Source: a virus. From it: a DNA stretch of 42,492 bases. How positions within the stretch are numbered: position 1 is the first letter of the stretch; every line of letters starts with the position of its first letter. Of this stretch, positions 13,641 through 22,044 are shown in pieces. The stretch spans positions 1 to 42,492 of the IMG/VR virus record IMGVR_UViG_3300021142_000066; one strand, given 5' to 3'. Both the position numbers and the translations under genes were made by a program. The notes beneath the pieces are model-generated. The model was not told the origin of the DNA, searched no databases, and saw only the letters and a program-made list of their open reading frames with translations.

Positions 13641-15825
13641 ATGGCCCTGCTGGCTGGTTAAAACTTCTACCAATCTTAAGAACAATCCACTTCTTTGGAC
13701 ACGATACAGAACTAACACGTATAGACCTTTGGGTAAATCCAAGCCTTGCCATCTCTCTTCCAATTTGCACTAAGCTAAGTTTTTGTCTTGTTAGTATTTC
13801 TAACTCAACAACAATATCCGTAGATGTCATAGCCTCGTAGTCTAAACAGCTTTTTTCTGGAACTTCATAAAAGCGTTGAATAAGCTCTTTTTCTTTGTTT
13901 GGCATTTCAAATTCCTCCTCGTTTGTACGTAAATAATCAATATCTTTTCCTAATATTCTCCAGTCGTAACCATTGCGATAAAGCTGGTATGCTTCCATCA
14001 TCATTTCTTTTTTATCTATGGTATTATAAAGTTCTTGGTTAATTTCTTTAACCATAACATTTATAAAACGCCTATTACCAGTTGTATCCCTCATCCACTG
14101 GTATGTATTGCTCGTTCCACAAAGAACAGCGATACGCATTATTTTCTCATTGAATTCTCCATATGGCCTACGAATATAAAAGTAATCTGTTGAAGTTATA
14201 TTCTTTATTTTTGTTGCTTCTGCTTTATTTTTACCGTCAAGTTCATCATCCAATAAAAGTATCTTTTCTGTCATTACTATTTCATCGTCTTTTCCTTTAT
14301 CTAATCCAGAACGAGCAAAATAATGCTCTGCCAAATAATCAGGAAGTAAATTGGTAAGCCAATAAGTTTTACCTGAACCATGACGCTTGCCAAGTAATGC
14401 AAGTAATAAAGGTGAGTGCAATCCGTGCATAGCTGCTACTATACTAACGTACCATTTGCGAAAAAAGTACTTAACCCATTCGGGTTCATCTGTTATTAGT
14501 GTAGATGCCATCAAGTCAATAGTAGGAGATTTGAATTGACTTTGCTCTTTTGCGTATTTGGTAACTTTTACTCCGTCACTATTAAGAAACTCAAAAAACG
14601 GGTTGTATTTTTCAATAAAGTCTGACTTTAGCAACCGCATCATTAGTTGATACTCCAACCTGTTAATCTTCTTTTTTGCGGATATAAAAATTGAGTTAAG
14701 GTCATTTGGACTAAGTCTTTCGTATCCTTGTTCCAAAAAACCTGTAACAGAATTCATGCGAAGTTTGTAATTAGCAGAAATAAATGCTTCGAGCTGCTCT
14801 AAAAGACCATCATCATCATCATCGTAAAGGTCTTCGGTTTTAAATAATCTGTTTACATACTCGTCAGCTCCCTTTATATCTTCGTACTTTTCAAGGTTTT
14901 GTATTATTTGTTCTGGTTTAAGCCCTGCCTTTTTGTTGTTTATTACAACCCTGCGAATAGTTTTAGTTCGCTCACTAAAAATGGAAACGTTATTTATTTT
15001 GCAGAAATAATAGAATGTAGATATCCTTACAACGTTTCCGCTTTTATGTTTTAAGCAGTAATCGTATTGCTTATTACACTTTTTATAATTATACTTGTTA
15101 TCAAGTTCTGATATACGATGAAAATAACTCCTTCCATTTTCTCCAAACTGGTGTACAAATGCAAATCCAATCTTAAGCCATTCCTGATAAGACGAACATA
15201 TTATTGCGCGTTTAGAAACCAATCCGTTAAATACTTGGTCAAAGTCTCCTGGCTCATAAACAAAGTTTGTTATTTCTTTTAGAGTAACTTCTTTCTCGGT
15301 TTTATTAAACGTAGAGCAGTTTATGTTCCAGTAAAGATTTGGGTCGTAAGAAACAAAGTACGGCTTTGAAACAGCAATGCTATCAGGCTCTACTTCCAAA
15401 TCATACTTTTCCCAGAAATAAGTTTGCGCTCCAAGAAAAGTTTCACGATGTTTTGCAGGGTCAATTTTTATTACTATCCTAATCCCATCACCTCCTGCGC
15501 TCATCCACAAAGCAAAAATGTAATCGTCTTCTGATAGTTTTCTAATTGTTTCTTGAACATCTATTTCATCGCAGTCTAAAGCCATATACCCACTATGAAC
15601 AAGCAAAGACTCGTCATTCCTATACGAAAATTCACCTGACATAGAACACGTTGGAAGGAGTTCGACTTTTAAATTGTCTCGTTTTTTAGAGTCTTTTTCA
15701 AGCCGTATTTTTGTAACTATATCTTCCCATTTTCCGAGTTGAATACATCTTAAGTAATCGGACATTTCTAATATCTCTGGCGAAGCAGGCTTTGATATGC
15801 GGCTAAATAATGAAACCTTGGGCAT
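13636..15825 (-). CDS. AEP-like primase fused to VirE-type superfamily 3 helicase
   Basis: A 729-residue replication protein. Residues 1-170 resemble the BT4734/VirE N-terminal primase domain: YMALDCDEID (80-89) carries the metal-binding Asp84/Asp86 pattern and SAGGDGIRIVIKID (109-122) follows. A PriCT-like helical linker is at 213-260. The C-terminal ATPase has Walker A GKRHGSGKT (479-487), Walker B ILLLDDE (522-528), a CGTSN sensor (569-573) and TTGNRRF with the arginine finger (581-587). It should open and prime the phage origin, probably the region at 7.1-7.7 kb. Two small proteins in the same operon copy parts of it (12303-12482 and 9950-10516). Confidence 0.92.
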   Translation of the reverse strand: MPKVSLFSRISKPASPEILEMSDYLRCIQLGKWEDIVTKIRLEKDSKKRDNLKVELLPTCSMSGEFSYRNDESLLVHSGYMALDCDEIDVQETIRKLSEDDYIFALWMSAGGDGIRIVIKIDPAKHRETFLGAQTYFWEKYDLEVEPDSIAVSKPYFVSYDPNLYWNINCSTFNKTEKEVTLKEITNFVYEPGDFDQVFNGLVSKRAIICSSYQEWLKIGFAFVHQFGENGRSYFHRISELDNKYNYKKCNKQYDYCLKHKSGNVVRISTFYYFCKINNVSIFSERTKTIRRVVINNKKAGLKPEQIIQNLEKYEDIKGADEYVNRLFKTEDLYDDDDDGLLEQLEAFISANYKLRMNSVTGFLEQGYERLSPNDLNSIFISAKKKINRLEYQLMMRLLKSDFIEKYNPFFEFLNSDGVKVTKYAKEQSQFKSPTIDLMASTLITDEPEWVKYFFRKWYVSIVAAMHGLHSPLLLALLGKRHGSGKTYWLTNLLPDYLAEHYFARSGLDKGKDDEIVMTEKILLLDDELDGKNKAEATKIKNITSTDYFYIRRPYGEFNEKIMRIAVLCGTSNTYQWMRDTTGNRRFINVMVKEINQELYNTIDKKEMMMEAYQLYRNGYDWRILGKDIDYLRTNEEEFEMPNKEKELIQRFYEVPEKSCLDYEAMTSTDIVVELEILTRQKLSLVQIGREMARLGFTQRSIRVSSVSCPKKWIVLKIGRSFNQPAGPF

Positions 15826-15845
15826 TAAAATTGTTTTTTACTGGC

Positions 15846-17666
15846 CTAAAAATTTTCTTCTACTGGTTCTGTTTCTGTACGAGCAATTTCTTTTTTAGAA
15901 TAATTAGTTATTTTACCTGTTAGTTGTTGTATAAAGTTTTCGTAGCATGGTTTGCACTGGTTTTTATCTATGTTGTGCGTATCAAGATGTTTTTCGCATA
16001 CAGGATAATCGCAATCGTCGCAAACTATATCAGTTTCTGCTCCGCATACATGGCAGTTCCAATTTTCTATACTACTGTATCTTTCTTTTTGTTTTTTAAC
16101 TTGTGTATCGTAATTGTATCTTGCCTTTTTAATATGGAAAGATGATTTTTTAGCATCGCCAATTTTAATACCAGCGTCTTTGTTTTTTTCGTACCACCAC
16201 TGGTCAATTAAGTCCATGTACATATCAAACCCTTTTACCAATGTGTACTCTGATGGATTTTTATGCTTTTCAAATAGTCCTGCTACGATTTTTTCTGCCA
16301 TATTATCCACAACAAAATAATCGTACTTGTGTCCATACTCCTTTGTAAGTCCAGCAACATCAATTCCTTTTGTTATAGTAAGCATTTCACCCAACTGGGC
16401 TTCATCCCTCAGTTTCTTTCTGTCAAATACATATCCGCATATTTCTCCATCTTCATTTACCAAATTACAAACAGTTGAAGAAGCGTGTACTAAACCTTCG
16501 CAAGCCGGACACGACTTAACTGGAGCAACTCCTTCGCCTGGCTCATCAGGATGCCAAAAAATATGCTCCCAGTCTCTATCATCATGCCATTCTCCAAAGT
16601 CAACACAATGCGCACCCATGTCAATAATCTCAAAACTGTTTTTAGTTTTGAGCTCATAAGGATATTCATGCTGGCGCTTAGCAATTATATCTTTTGTAAT
16701 TATCCTTCCACCCCTTCCGCCTGTTTGTATTAACTTTGTTAACGAAAGCGTTGTAAAGTTTTGAATTATCCTTTCAACAGTAATCTCGTCAAAGCCTGCT
16801 ACTGTAATCATTACATTTTGCAAAATAGCGTTCTCTGTTATCTTAAACCATTCTAAAACATCTTCCTGTTGCTCTTCTGTCATTTTGCTATCTAAAACAC
16901 GAGATGGTAATCCACAAAGAATAAATAGCTGGTTTACATCGTTGTTATGAGCAATAGACGTATTAAATATAATAGTCTTTTTTCCATTGCAAAACCTGTA
17001 GTAAACTTCTAATGTATTGCGAACATACTTTTGCTCACGATACGCATCAGATAACTGTGTTTCATTGTAGTCTCCAGTCATCTTGTTTACTTCTAACTTT
17101 GCTGCATCAACACGAACCTTAGGAGAACGTGTAATATTTTGAGAAAGAAACCCCATAGCAATCAACTGCTTTATTTGAGGCCCAACTACTATATCATTAT
17201 AGTAGTTTTTAATTGGGTCTTTTTTGCTTGAGCTTATTGGTGTTGCTGATACACCAAGTATAAAAGCATTTGGAAAAAACATTGAAACTTTCTTAAAACT
17301 ACCATCGTGGCACTCATCGCAAATAACAAGTCCTGGCTCGTCCATTAAATCAAGCCTATTAATGCCTGATTGTATCATTGCTATATAAACCCTTGAACGC
17401 TGATACTTTTTTGTTTTATCTGTTATTAAACAAGGTTTTGTTTCTGAAATAGCTTCAATTGCCTCGGCCGCCTGCTGCATTAACTTTTTTCGGTGAACAA
17501 AAATTAAAACAGGTTGTTTATACTCGGTTAAAAACCTGCGAACTATAATAGCAAACATCCAAGTTTTACCACTTCCTGTTGCAGATTGAAGTAAAACTTT
17601 TTTGTTTTGTACAAGAGACTTGATTGTTTTTTCGATTGTGACTTCTTGGTACTGGCGAGTAGACAT
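15846..17666 (-). CDS. Superfamily 2 DNA helicase with C-terminal zinc motifs
   Basis: A 606-residue DEAD/DEAH-type helicase of the Res/UvsW-like kind. Walker A SATGSGKT (28-35), motif II ICDECH (115-120), motif III GVSATP (138-143) and motif VI QTGGRGGR (314-321) are all present. Two Cys-rich segments follow: CPACEGLV with CGYVF near 380-410 and a C-terminal CHVCG, CDDC, CEKH cluster near 540-575. It probably supports replication, fork remodelling or recombination next to the primase-helicase. Confidence 0.92.
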   Translation of the reverse strand: MSTRQYQEVTIEKTIKSLVQNKKVLLQSATGSGKTWMFAIIVRRFLTEYKQPVLIFVHRKKLMQQAAEAIEAISETKPCLITDKTKKYQRSRVYIAMIQSGINRLDLMDEPGLVICDECHDGSFKKVSMFFPNAFILGVSATPISSSKKDPIKNYYNDIVVGPQIKQLIAMGFLSQNITRSPKVRVDAAKLEVNKMTGDYNETQLSDAYREQKYVRNTLEVYYRFCNGKKTIIFNTSIAHNNDVNQLFILCGLPSRVLDSKMTEEQQEDVLEWFKITENAILQNVMITVAGFDEITVERIIQNFTTLSLTKLIQTGGRGGRIITKDIIAKRQHEYPYELKTKNSFEIIDMGAHCVDFGEWHDDRDWEHIFWHPDEPGEGVAPVKSCPACEGLVHASSTVCNLVNEDGEICGYVFDRKKLRDEAQLGEMLTITKGIDVAGLTKEYGHKYDYFVVDNMAEKIVAGLFEKHKNPSEYTLVKGFDMYMDLIDQWWYEKNKDAGIKIGDAKKSSFHIKKARYNYDTQVKKQKERYSSIENWNCHVCGAETDIVCDDCDYPVCEKHLDTHNIDKNQCKPCYENFIQQLTGKITNYSKKEIARTETEPVEENF

Positions 17667-17680
17667 ATTAGTAGTATTTG

Positions 17681-18004
17681 TTAGAATTTATTTGTATAGT
17701 CAATTATTGGTTTACCAAGTAATTTAAACAGTTTAATTTCTTCCGACATGCCAAAAGAAATACGTTCTCCTGTAAGCCAAAGTTCGTCAAACATTCCTGT
17801 GTTTATTAGTGCAATGCAGTTATCTATTCCACGTTTACGCTCAAGTGGATTGTTGTCGTCCATTGCAAGGCAATCTCCAATGTATGGAGATAATGGAACA
17901 ACGTCTTCTTTGCTTAAGTTTATATTTCTTATTATACGCAAAATATCCGAAATGTTTTCAGATACATTACCTGAAATTGGATGGGCTATATATACTATTT
18001 TCAT
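17681..18004 (-). CDS. DUF4406 / nucleoside deoxyribosyltransferase-like protein
   Basis: A 107-residue Rossmann-like protein. The pattern IAHPISG near the start, VVPLSPYIGDCLAMDD in the middle, and FDELWLTGERISFGMSEEI near the end matches the DUF4406/nucleoside 2-deoxyribosyltransferase-like group. Phage members may act on nucleotides or bind nucleotide-derived ligands; the catalytic role is not proven for DUF4406. The ATG lies one base after tRNA-like element 2. Confidence 0.8.
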   Translation of the reverse strand: MKIVYIAHPISGNVSENISDILRIIRNINLSKEDVVPLSPYIGDCLAMDDNNPLERKRGIDNCIALINTGMFDELWLTGERISFGMSEEIKLFKLLGKPIIDYTNKF

Positions 18005-18005
18005 G

Positions 18006-18048
18006 AGCGGTGTCCGGACTCGAACCAGATAAATTCCTAATCACCGCT
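18006..18048 (-). ncRNA. tRNA-like minihelix 2 (acceptor stem plus T arm, no anticodon arm)
   Basis: Minus strand: AGCGGTG, a 12-base linker (ATTAGGAATTTA), T-stem TCTGG, T-loop TTCGAGT, CCGGA, then CACCGCT closing a perfect 7-bp acceptor stem. The single C after it stands at the discriminator position, directly followed by the ATG of the next gene. The T arm is fully canonical. It occupies most of the 73-base gap between the KTSC protein and the DUF4406 gene. The start codon is so close that folding would be expected to hinder initiation unless the element is cleaved or opened. Confidence 0.65.
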
Positions 18049-18077
18049 ACCAGCACATTAAAGCGATAGCGTTCTAA

Positions 18078-18617
18078 TTAAAAAGGCAAATCGTCCAACA
18101 GCTCGTCTTTTTCTTTTGTGGAAAGTTCAGAAATAGGCTTGGCTGTATCGGCATCACTTGCTCCGCCGCGAGGAATAAATTCCTTGCCATTACCAAGTAT
18201 TGCTCCTTTTTTTGTTTTGTCTTTTTTGTAAACTTCTGTAGGAACATCTTGTACTACCATACCAAGGTTTCCATAATCGTCAATCTCGCCATCAGGCTTC
18301 ATGACAAGGGTAATATTGGCATAAACGCCTTTCTCCCCTACAATAATAAATTCTTTATCAATCGCCATTAAATTAATGCTCATTCTGATTAAGCGTTTTT
18401 CTTTACTTGCTTTGTTTTGCGTTTGTACTTTGTCTGCCATTTTTAGTTGTTTTATATATTTGTGATAAAAAGACCCTTGTGAAGTGGCGTCAATCCAGGC
18501 TTGTACAGCCTCGAATGGCACGTTTGCGTAACTTAATTTGTCTGTAAAATACTTATGAAAATAAACAGTTAGAAATCCATCGTCATACTCGATACGACTT
18601 ACTAACGAAGAATTCAT
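18078..18617 (-). CDS. KTSC domain fused to a protein with an SSB-like acidic tail
   Basis: The ATG at 18617 (MNSSLVSRIEYDDG) gives 179 residues and avoids overlap with the methyltransferase gene. Residues 1-60 are a KTSC domain: SRIEYDDGFLTVYFH, LSYANVPFEAVQAWI, SFYHKYIK. The remaining 120 residues are beta-rich and end in KDELLDDLPF, which matches the acidic Phe-ended tip by which bacterial SSB recruits partner proteins. Position beside methyltransferase, exonuclease and annealing protein supports a single-strand DNA binding role. The OB fold is not directly recognisable. Confidence 0.72.
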   Translation of the reverse strand: MNSSLVSRIEYDDGFLTVYFHKYFTDKLSYANVPFEAVQAWIDATSQGSFYHKYIKQLKMADKVQTQNKASKEKRLIRMSINLMAIDKEFIIVGEKGVYANITLVMKPDGEIDDYGNLGMVVQDVPTEVYKKDKTKKGAILGNGKEFIPRGGASDADTAKPISELSTKEKDELLDDLPF

Positions 18618-18624
18618 ATTGCAG

Positions 18625-19344
18625 CTAAAATAGCCTCCCATTTAAACAGGAGTTTTCAAATGCGGCAATACCTGACTTGAAATAACTTTCTTCCCTGTCC
18701 ATTATAACAAGGTCAACGTTATTTCTGTGGGCAGCAATTGCATGATTAAAGCTACCCCCATGTGTATCAAGTACTTTAAAGCCGTAATGAGATTTGTCAA
18801 CAAATTCTTGAAGCAGCTTGTCATATATATACGCAGGCTTTTGTGTAGGATGGCGCTTTTTCTCGTCGTCAATTCCTCTTGCGTTTCTTGGCCTTCTAAT
18901 TAGGAATGCGTTAGCGTCTATATTTGTAAGAGCTAATTCGCATCCAGCAAATGACATCTTGTCATTCATCTTATCCCAAACAATATGGCATCTGCCATTT
19001 TCTTTTATTTCAGAAACAAAGTAGTTGCCTCCCCAAATAATCCATTTACGACAAGCTCTAAAAAACAATTCCCAAAACTCTTTATCTGGGGTAGCGTTAT
19101 CCCAGTTTCCCATTTCAAAGTCTCTTGGCCCAAGTTTTGCAACATGCCTACCTAAATCCATATTTCCTACATTAACTCCATAAGGAGGGTCTATTATCCC
19201 CAAATGAAAATGCTTATATGGGACTGTTTTTAAGTACTCTTTGTTATCGCAATGGATGAACGTAACAGGCTTTAAGTACTTAGTTTTAAACTCTTGCAGT
19301 CCATTTTCGTCGCAATACTCTTTTAAGCGAGCTATTTCTTTCAT
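18625..19344 (-). CDS. DNA N6-adenine or N4-cytosine methyltransferase
   Basis: A 239-residue enzyme with catalytic motif IV DPPYG at 52-56, HPTQKP at 165-170 and a motif I-like VLDTHGGS at 191-198. Catalytic motif before the cofactor motif indicates the beta-type order. Target specificity cannot be read. No partner restriction enzyme is present, so it is an orphan phage methyltransferase, most likely protecting phage DNA from host restriction. The phage almost lacks GATC, which suggests a GATC-cutting host rather than GATC modification by this enzyme. Confidence 0.9.
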   Translation of the reverse strand: MKEIARLKEYCDENGLQEFKTKYLKPVTFIHCDNKEYLKTVPYKHFHLGIIDPPYGVNVGNMDLGRHVAKLGPRDFEMGNWDNATPDKEFWELFFRACRKWIIWGGNYFVSEIKENGRCHIVWDKMNDKMSFAGCELALTNIDANAFLIRRPRNARGIDDEKKRHPTQKPAYIYDKLLQEFVDKSHYGFKVLDTHGGSFNHAIAAHRNNVDLVIMDREESYFKSGIAAFENSCLNGRLF

Positions 19345-19562
19345 ACTGGTATTTTTGATAAGAATGTTTCAAACTTTTTAACAGCAGCCCTTTTTTTGAA
19401 GCTGCCGGAATTAATCTCATCCACAAAAGATTTGATTTGGCTGATAGCTTCAGGAGCATACTTAATTATTTCTGCTTCGCGAGGAGATATATTGTCGCAA
19501 AGAACTGCAATGTCTGTGTCGCTTTCATTGCGAACTACACCTCCTGGTATTAATTTCCACAT
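19341..19562 (-). CDS. Small hypothetical protein
   Basis: A 73-residue protein: MWKLIPGGVVRNESDTDIAV, a helical middle with SPREAEIIKYAPEAISQI, and a basic C-terminal helix. It overlaps the methyltransferase start by four bases and follows the exonuclease gene by three. Function unknown. Confidence 0.7.
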   Translation of the reverse strand: MWKLIPGGVVRNESDTDIAVLCDNISPREAEIIKYAPEAISQIKSFVDEINSGSFKKRAAVKKFETFLSKIPV

Positions 19563-19565
19563 AGT

Positions 19566-20438
19566 TTATTCCTCCGTTTCTTCGTCTGAAGTAATTAGGT
19601 TTCGTGTGCTAATGTTGTTCATATACTCGCGGCAATCAGTTAATCTTGCCTTAATCATGTCAATAGCCTCGTCATTTCGTTTAACCTTAAACTCGATAAT
19701 CCTATCCTCTATTGGGAGATGGTCATAGCAATGCTTTGCGCGAAGTTCTTCACAGGCAAGCTGGTAGTCTTCGTTTGTCCAACTGTTTTCATAAAGCATC
19801 TTTTTTTCTTCCTGTAATACGAGAAACAATGGAGTATTAATAAGCGTATTAATAACGCTTCCACTTTGCTTATTCCACAACCAAAGATAGCATTGCATCT
19901 GCCAGTAATTGAGTTTTGAAATCGGCTCTGTTAACTTGGCGAAATGGGTAAAAATATCCCAGCTGCTTTTATAGTCTCTAACGATGTCAGACTGCTCGTC
20001 GCACTCGCCATTAACCCAGCCATTTCCTAAACGAACCTTATTCTTTTTGTGGAATTCTCCAGTGTATTCAGAATACAAGGTAATGCTGTCCTCTTCAACA
20101 GCAAGTCCCTTTTCTAAATATTTGGATACTATATCCTTTTCAAAACCAGTTTTTGCAGTAATGTAAATTTCAATTAGCTTCTTTTTGCAAACTGATGAAA
20201 GTAACGGTATTCCAAGTTTTGGCTCAAGCTCTGCCATTTTTATACGCAGTATTCCACACTGGTCTGCAAGTTTTTTTGCAGCGGCGGTTTCCTTGTTTTT
20301 GCTGTCAAGCCATTCCTGAAGCTTTTTCTCATGAGAGTTTTTTGCTTCGTTGTACTTTGTTTGATTTGACTTTCCTTTTGGATTAGTCATTAAAAGTCCC
20401 ATATAGTGGGAGCGAAATTCAAAATTAGAGAAATCCAT
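19566..20438 (-). CDS. PD-(D/E)XK exonuclease, recombination partner of the annealing protein
   Basis: A 290-residue nuclease. The catalytic core is at about residues 138-152: GECDEQSDIVRDYKSSW, with the first Asp and the later Asp-x-Lys of the fold. Helical segments before it (LLSSVCKKKLIEIY) and YWQMQCYLWLW after it (the usual QxxxY helix) fit YqaJ/Cas4-like exonucleases. It is next to the annealing protein candidate, the standard two-gene phage recombination module: the exonuclease makes single strands and the partner anneals them. Confidence 0.82.
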   Translation of the reverse strand: MDFSNFEFRSHYMGLLMTNPKGKSNQTKYNEAKNSHEKKLQEWLDSKNKETAAAKKLADQCGILRIKMAELEPKLGIPLLSSVCKKKLIEIYITAKTGFEKDIVSKYLEKGLAVEEDSITLYSEYTGEFHKKNKVRLGNGWVNGECDEQSDIVRDYKSSWDIFTHFAKLTEPISKLNYWQMQCYLWLWNKQSGSVINTLINTPLFLVLQEEKKMLYENSWTNEDYQLACEELRAKHCYDHLPIEDRIIEFKVKRNDEAIDMIKARLTDCREYMNNISTRNLITSDEETEE

Positions 20439-20461
20439 AATTATTGGTTTTATATTTGTAG

Positions 20462-20506
20462 TGGGCTACCAAGGTATCGAACTTTGGTTAATGCCACAAT
20501 AGCCCA
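20462..20506 (-). ncRNA. tRNA-like minihelix 3 (acceptor stem plus T arm, no anticodon arm)
   Basis: Minus strand: TGGGCTA, a 12-base linker (TTGTGGCATTAA), CCAAAG, T-loop TTCGATA, CCTTGG, then TAGCCCA closing a perfect 7-bp stem. The T-stem has one A-C mismatch. It lies in the 119-base gap between the annealing protein and the exonuclease, 23 bases before the exonuclease start. Same design as the elements at 11335 and 18006, but with unrelated stem sequences, so the structure and not the sequence is kept. Confidence 0.58.
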
Positions 20507-20557
20507 TAAACCCTAATACGTTTAGAAAAACCATAGGGTAATCACAAAACGAAACAG

Positions 20558-21475
20558 TTACTGTAGTTCTTTAAACTTTTTATCGTATGCCATTCTTTGC
20601 TCGTTAGTTGTAATGTGTTGTTTGTATTTTTCCAAACCTTCTTTTGTTATTGCAGACTCAATCAACTTCATTAGCCTTTCTGAACTTTTATCAGCAACTG
20701 GTTCTGACGGCTTTCTAATTTCAACAGGCCTGAAAATTTCATCAAACTTTACTTCGCCACGTTTAAACGACTCACGCAAAGCTTTTAATGCAACAATATC
20801 TTCACGGGTAATAAACTCTACAGACTCTTTTCCGATGTACTTTAGTAATTCAACTTCTGTAAGCTTTTGTGCAGCGAATGTATCTGTAAAGTATTTTATT
20901 TCTGCTGTTACCCTTTTGCTTAATTTGTCAGCATCAGAAGTATCGCCAGCAATCTCATCCTTTACAGCGTTGTAAACTTTACGAGTAATTGCAGCAGGAA
21001 TAACTGAAAGAATTGCATTCCTCAAAGCAATAGATGCTGCTGCCATACCAGTAGTAGTAATCATGTCATTATTATAACGGCCAGAATTACCAACTATGCT
21101 TCGCTTGCATGTAAACCTGAAAGCGATATTTTTTTCCAAGTCCATACAAGTTGCTCTTGCTGTTACGTGTGTAGCATCAGCATCAAGCACTTCGCTTTCG
21201 TACCTCATATTGCCCATTTCCTGAACAAGGATTTTTGCAAGTTCAATACTTTCTCCTGTTAACTTTTTACCACCGCGAGGCAATGCGTATGTGCAACTTT
21301 CTGCAGTTTCCTTGTCTATTGTTGCCATTGAAATAGCTTCACGGGTACATTTTTTAATATCGCGAGGAAAGCGTTTCGCAGTAGCAATTTGCTTATCAAG
21401 CATTGCTAAATCCATCTGCATCAGTTGCATTGAAGACGAGTCCACTTCTTCAACGTACATTATTTCGTCTGCCAT
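20558..21475 (-). CDS. Candidate single-strand annealing protein
   Basis: A 305-residue protein of a type common in phages beside exonucleases. The central block ALPRGGKKLTGESIELAKIL, YESEVLDADATHVTARATCMD, then SGRYNNDMITTTGMAAASIALRNAIL, is highly patterned and resembles recombinase-type (RecT/Rad52-like) annealing proteins. The C terminus is charged and helical. It is the second gene of the early module, after a strong promoter candidate. Exact family is not certain; gene order is the main support for annealing. Confidence 0.65.
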   Translation of the reverse strand: MADEIMYVEEVDSSSMQLMQMDLAMLDKQIATAKRFPRDIKKCTREAISMATIDKETAESCTYALPRGGKKLTGESIELAKILVQEMGNMRYESEVLDADATHVTARATCMDLEKNIAFRFTCKRSIVGNSGRYNNDMITTTGMAAASIALRNAILSVIPAAITRKVYNAVKDEIAGDTSDADKLSKRVTAEIKYFTDTFAAQKLTEVELLKYIGKESVEFITREDIVALKALRESFKRGEVKFDEIFRPVEIRKPSEPVADKSSERLMKLIESAITKEGLEKYKQHITTNEQRMAYDKKFKELQ

Positions 21476-21493
21476 AAAAGTATTTGTTTAGTA

Positions 21494-21757
21494 TTACAAG
21501 TTAAAAAGGTTATCAATTTCTGTCTTAGTCTTTCCATGAAAAGGAGGTTGTGGAAATTCTCCTTTTGGAATTGATTTAAATATTGCTTTGCAAGCTTCGT
21601 TAATTGCTTCTTCCGCAAGTTGTAACGTGTCGTACACGTTATTCATAGTAGCCCAATAGAATTTTCCGTCAGGCATTTTAAAAATATTAACCCCTTTGTA
21701 CTTTTTATGAGGTTGCATAACTTTAACTAATTCTCGGTAGTGGCTTGTAGTAGACAT
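21494..21757 (-). CDS. Small hypothetical protein, first early gene
   Basis: An 87-residue protein: MSTTSHYRELVKVMQPHKKY, then KGVNIFKMPDGKFYWATMN, a helix with LAEEAINEACKAIFKSI, and a polar end. No family recognised. It is first behind the promoter candidate at 21779-21815, so it is probably made earliest and strongly; such proteins often target the host. Confidence 0.7.
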   Translation of the reverse strand: MSTTSHYRELVKVMQPHKKYKGVNIFKMPDGKFYWATMNNVYDTLQLAEEAINEACKAIFKSIPKGEFPQPPFHGKTKTEIDNLFNL

Positions 21758-21778
21758 ATTTTTTTCGTTTTGTGGTTA

Positions 21779-21815
21779 CAAATATAATCCAAAACTGTGT
21801 TAAAAAAACGTTAAA
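21779..21815 (-). promoter_or_regulatory. Candidate main early promoter
   Basis: On the minus strand TTTAACGTTTTTTTAACA is followed by CAGTTTTGGAT and then TATATTTG (21786-21779), an exact TAnnTTTG -7 box of the Bacteroidota type. The upstream block matches the one before the 13546 gene in 17 of 18 bases. It lies 22 bases before the first early gene. Confidence 0.65.
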
Positions 21816-21832
21816 TGAACAAACGATTTTCA

Positions 21833-21912
21833 GACGTTTTACGGCATTCAAATGCGTTTATGTGTATTGTGTTGCCAAATTAATTTAATGCCGTGGAACG
21901 TGCCGTGAAACG
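21833..21912. promoter_or_regulatory. Cluster of three CCGTRRAACG motifs, candidate operator
   Basis: Plus-strand ACGTTTTACGGCA at 21833-21845 (inverted orientation) and the tandem 12-mers TGCCGTGGAACG (21889-21900) and TGCCGTGAAACG (21901-21912). They lie upstream of the early promoter and contain half-parS words CGTGGAAC and CGTGAAAC. A regulator bound here could control the early operon. Confidence 0.5.
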
Positions 21913-21995
21913 CGCAGCGCAGCCATCCTGAATATATTGCACCCATACGCGCGGGCGCACATACGCTCGCGCTAATCAATATATATGCAAATAAA

Positions 21996-22017
21996 ATGGG
22001 GAGTAGAAACTCCCCAT
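21996..22017 (-). terminator. Rho-independent terminator of the late/lysis operon
   Basis: ATGGGGAGT (21996-22004) and ACTCCCCAT (22009-22017) form a perfect 9-bp stem with loop AGAA. On the minus strand it is followed by a T-rich run (TTTTATTTG). It is 28 bases past the stop of the endolysin gene and separates late from early transcription. Confidence 0.85.
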
Positions 22018-22044
22018 ACGTACAAATACTAAACCAATACCAAG

